Shown here: one piece after another, positions 14,600 through 15,761 of the stretch
How the letters are laid out: each line of letters starts with the position of its first letter
Position numbering within the stretch: the first letter of the stretch is position 1
Assembly (NCBI GenBank): GCA_002352635.1
Contig: DEIT01000041.1
Coordinates: 12,957 to 28,717 of the forward strand
Direction of reading: 5' to 3'
Length of the DNA stretch: 15,761 nucleotides
DNA from: Hyphomicrobiaceae bacterium UBA2767
GTDB lineage: Bacteria; Pseudomonadota; Alphaproteobacteria; Rhizobiales; Methyloligellaceae
The notes under the pieces: generated by a model
The model's database searches: none
Seen by the model: only the letters and a program-made list of their open reading frames with translations
Told to the model about the DNA's origin: nothing
Translations under genes and position numbers: made by a program

Positions 14600-14619
14600 A
14601 CCGATTTTGTCTCGGTTTT
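14600..14619 (+). terminator. Weak terminator-like hairpin after the acetyltransferase gene
   Basis: ACCGA (14600-14604) pairs with TCGGT (14612-14616) across a 7-base loop, and the right arm runs into TTTT ending at 14619. The stem is only five pairs, so termination would be weak. Confidence 0.25.
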
Positions 14620-14630
14620 CGAACCTGAGC

Positions 14631-15761
14631 CTAGTCCCCGTCCATCCGGAGCGCGGCAATAAACGCTTCCTGCGGGATGTCGACCTTGCCGAACTGGCGC
14701 ATGCGTTTCTTGCCGGCCTTCTGCTTGTCGAGGAGCTTGCGTTTGCGGGTCACGTCGCCGCCATAGCACTTCGCCGTCACATCCTTGCGCAGCGCGCCGA
14801 TGGTTTCCCGCGCAATGACCTTGCCGCCCAAGGCCGCCTGGATCGGGATCTTGAACATGTGCCGGGGGATCAGATCCTTCAGGCGTTCGCAGAGTGCGCG
14901 CCCGCGTGATTCTGCGCGATCCCGATGTACGACCATGGAAAGCGCGTCCACCGGCTCGCCATTGACGAGGATCGACATGCGCACCAGATCGCCCTGTTCA
15001 TAGCCAGTGAGCGTATAGTCGAATGAGGCGTAGCCGCGCGAGACCGATTTCAGCCGGTCGTAGAAATCGAACACAACCTCGTTGAGGGGAAGCTCGTAGA
15101 CGGCCATGGCGCGGGAGCCCGCATAGGTGAGTTCCTTCTGCCTCCCGCGCCGGTCCTCGCACAGCTTCAGCACCGCACCCAGATATTCATCCGGCACGAG
15201 GATCGTGGCTGTAATCCACGGCTCCTCCATATGGTCGATCTTGACCGGATCGGGCATGTCGGCGGGATTATGGAGTTCGCTGTCCGTGCCGTCGGTCAGG
15301 TGCAGCTTGTAGATGACGGAAGGAGCGGTGGTGACGAGGTCGATGTCGAACTCGCGCTCCAGCCGTTCTCGGATGATTTCAAGGTGCAGCAGGCCTAAAA
15401 ACCCGCAGCGGAAGCCGAAGCCGAGCGCTGCGGATGTCTCCATTTCGAAAGTGAAGCTCGCATCGTTAAGGCGAAGCCGCGCCACCGCCTCGCGCAAATC
15501 TTCAAAATCCGCTGCATCCGCCGGGAACAGACCGCAGAAAACCACCGGCTGCGCGGGTTGGAAGCCGGGCAGGGCCTGTGCGCAGGGGCGCTTCTCATCC
15601 GTAACCGTGTCGCCGACGCGGGTATCGGCTGCTTCCTTGATCGCGCCGGTAACAAACCCGATTTCACCGGCGGACAGCACACCGGTCATCTCCTGTTTGG
15701 GGCGAAAGATGCCGACCCGGTCGATGAGGTGCGTTGCCCCCGTAGACATCAGCTTGACCTT
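14631..15761 (-). CDS. lepA: Elongation factor 4 (LepA), C-terminal part; N-terminus beyond window
   Basis: 376 codons plus the stop are visible; the frame is open to the window edge and begins KVKLMSTGATHLIDRVG. Full LepA is about 600 residues, so the GTPase domain and part of domain II lie outside. Visible parts are the end of domain II (VGIFRPKQEM, GEIGFVTGAIKEA), the EF-G-like domain (ETSAALGFGFRCGFLGLLHL and following) and the LepA-specific C-terminal domain, with CYGGDVTRKRKLLDKQKAGK near the end and VDIPQEAFIAAL before the stop. LepA is a ribosome-associated translational GTPase that helps ribosome function under stress and in assembly. The reading frame appears intact. Confidence 0.97.
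   Translation of the reverse strand, partial: KVKLMSTGATHLIDRVGIFRPKQEMTGVLSAGEIGFVTGAIKEAADTRVGDTVTDEKRPCAQALPGFQPAQPVVFCGLFPADAADFEDLREAVARLRLNDASFTFEMETSAALGFGFRCGFLGLLHLEIIRERLEREFDIDLVTTAPSVIYKLHLTDGTDSELHNPADMPDPVKIDHMEEPWITATILVPDEYLGAVLKLCEDRRGRQKELTYAGSRAMAVYELPLNEVVFDFYDRLKSVSRGYASFDYTLTGYEQGDLVRMSILVNGEPVDALSMVVHRDRAESRGRALCERLKDLIPRHMFKIPIQAALGGKVIARETIGALRKDVTAKCYGGDVTRKRKLLDKQKAGKKRMRQFGKVDIPQEAFIAALRMDGD

Noticed and set aside
1..15761. CRISPR arrays, insertion sequences, tRNA or rRNA genes, phage genes
   Set aside because: No regularly spaced repeats, transposase-like frames, terminal inverted repeats or tRNA-like cloverleaf sequences were seen in reading the gaps and coding regions.

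Overview
The window looks like chromosomal DNA from an alphaproteobacterium, most likely of the Hyphomicrobiales (Rhizobiales). The evidence is GC-rich coding sequence, an FnrN/FixK-type Crp/Fnr regulator with the cysteine spacing typical of that group, short periplasmic c-type cytochromes, and small four-cysteine secreted proteins. The genus cannot be told from the sequence. No mobile element, CRISPR array, tRNA or rRNA was seen.

Left part (1-4970): a tandem-domain universal stress protein and a small acidic protein cut by the window edge form a minus-strand pair. They diverge from a plus-strand APC-family permease that is followed by a large RND-superfamily (MMPL-like) exporter. A perfect FNR/anaerobox lies between the two divergent units. 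Middle part (4983-9853): a small cytochrome c and a hemerythrin-domain protein diverge around a second perfect FNR-type box. An oxygen-sensing FnrN-like regulator, a secreted four-cysteine protein and an autotransporter with an Ig-like passenger come next. A second, paralogous cytochrome c follows and has an FNR-like box of the relaxed FixK type upstream. Right part (9854-15761): a TPR/2OG-Fe(II) oxygenase fusion, an amidase-signature hydrolase, an exported-looking L-isoaspartyl methyltransferase, a second four-cysteine secreted protein, a GNAT acetyltransferase and the C-terminal part of LepA (EF4).

The most coherent story is a local low-oxygen module. One Fnr-type regulator with an apparently intact Fe-S cysteine set and FNR-type recognition helix sits among three boxes it would be expected to bind. 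Those boxes front a stress protein operon, a transporter operon, two periplasmic cytochromes c and a di-iron hemerythrin protein. The regulatory link is inferred from motifs. Each protein family is known, so the novelty lies in the grouping, in the uncharacterised four-cysteine pair and in the autotransporter. The right-hand genes look like ordinary chromosomal genes with no obvious shared pathway.
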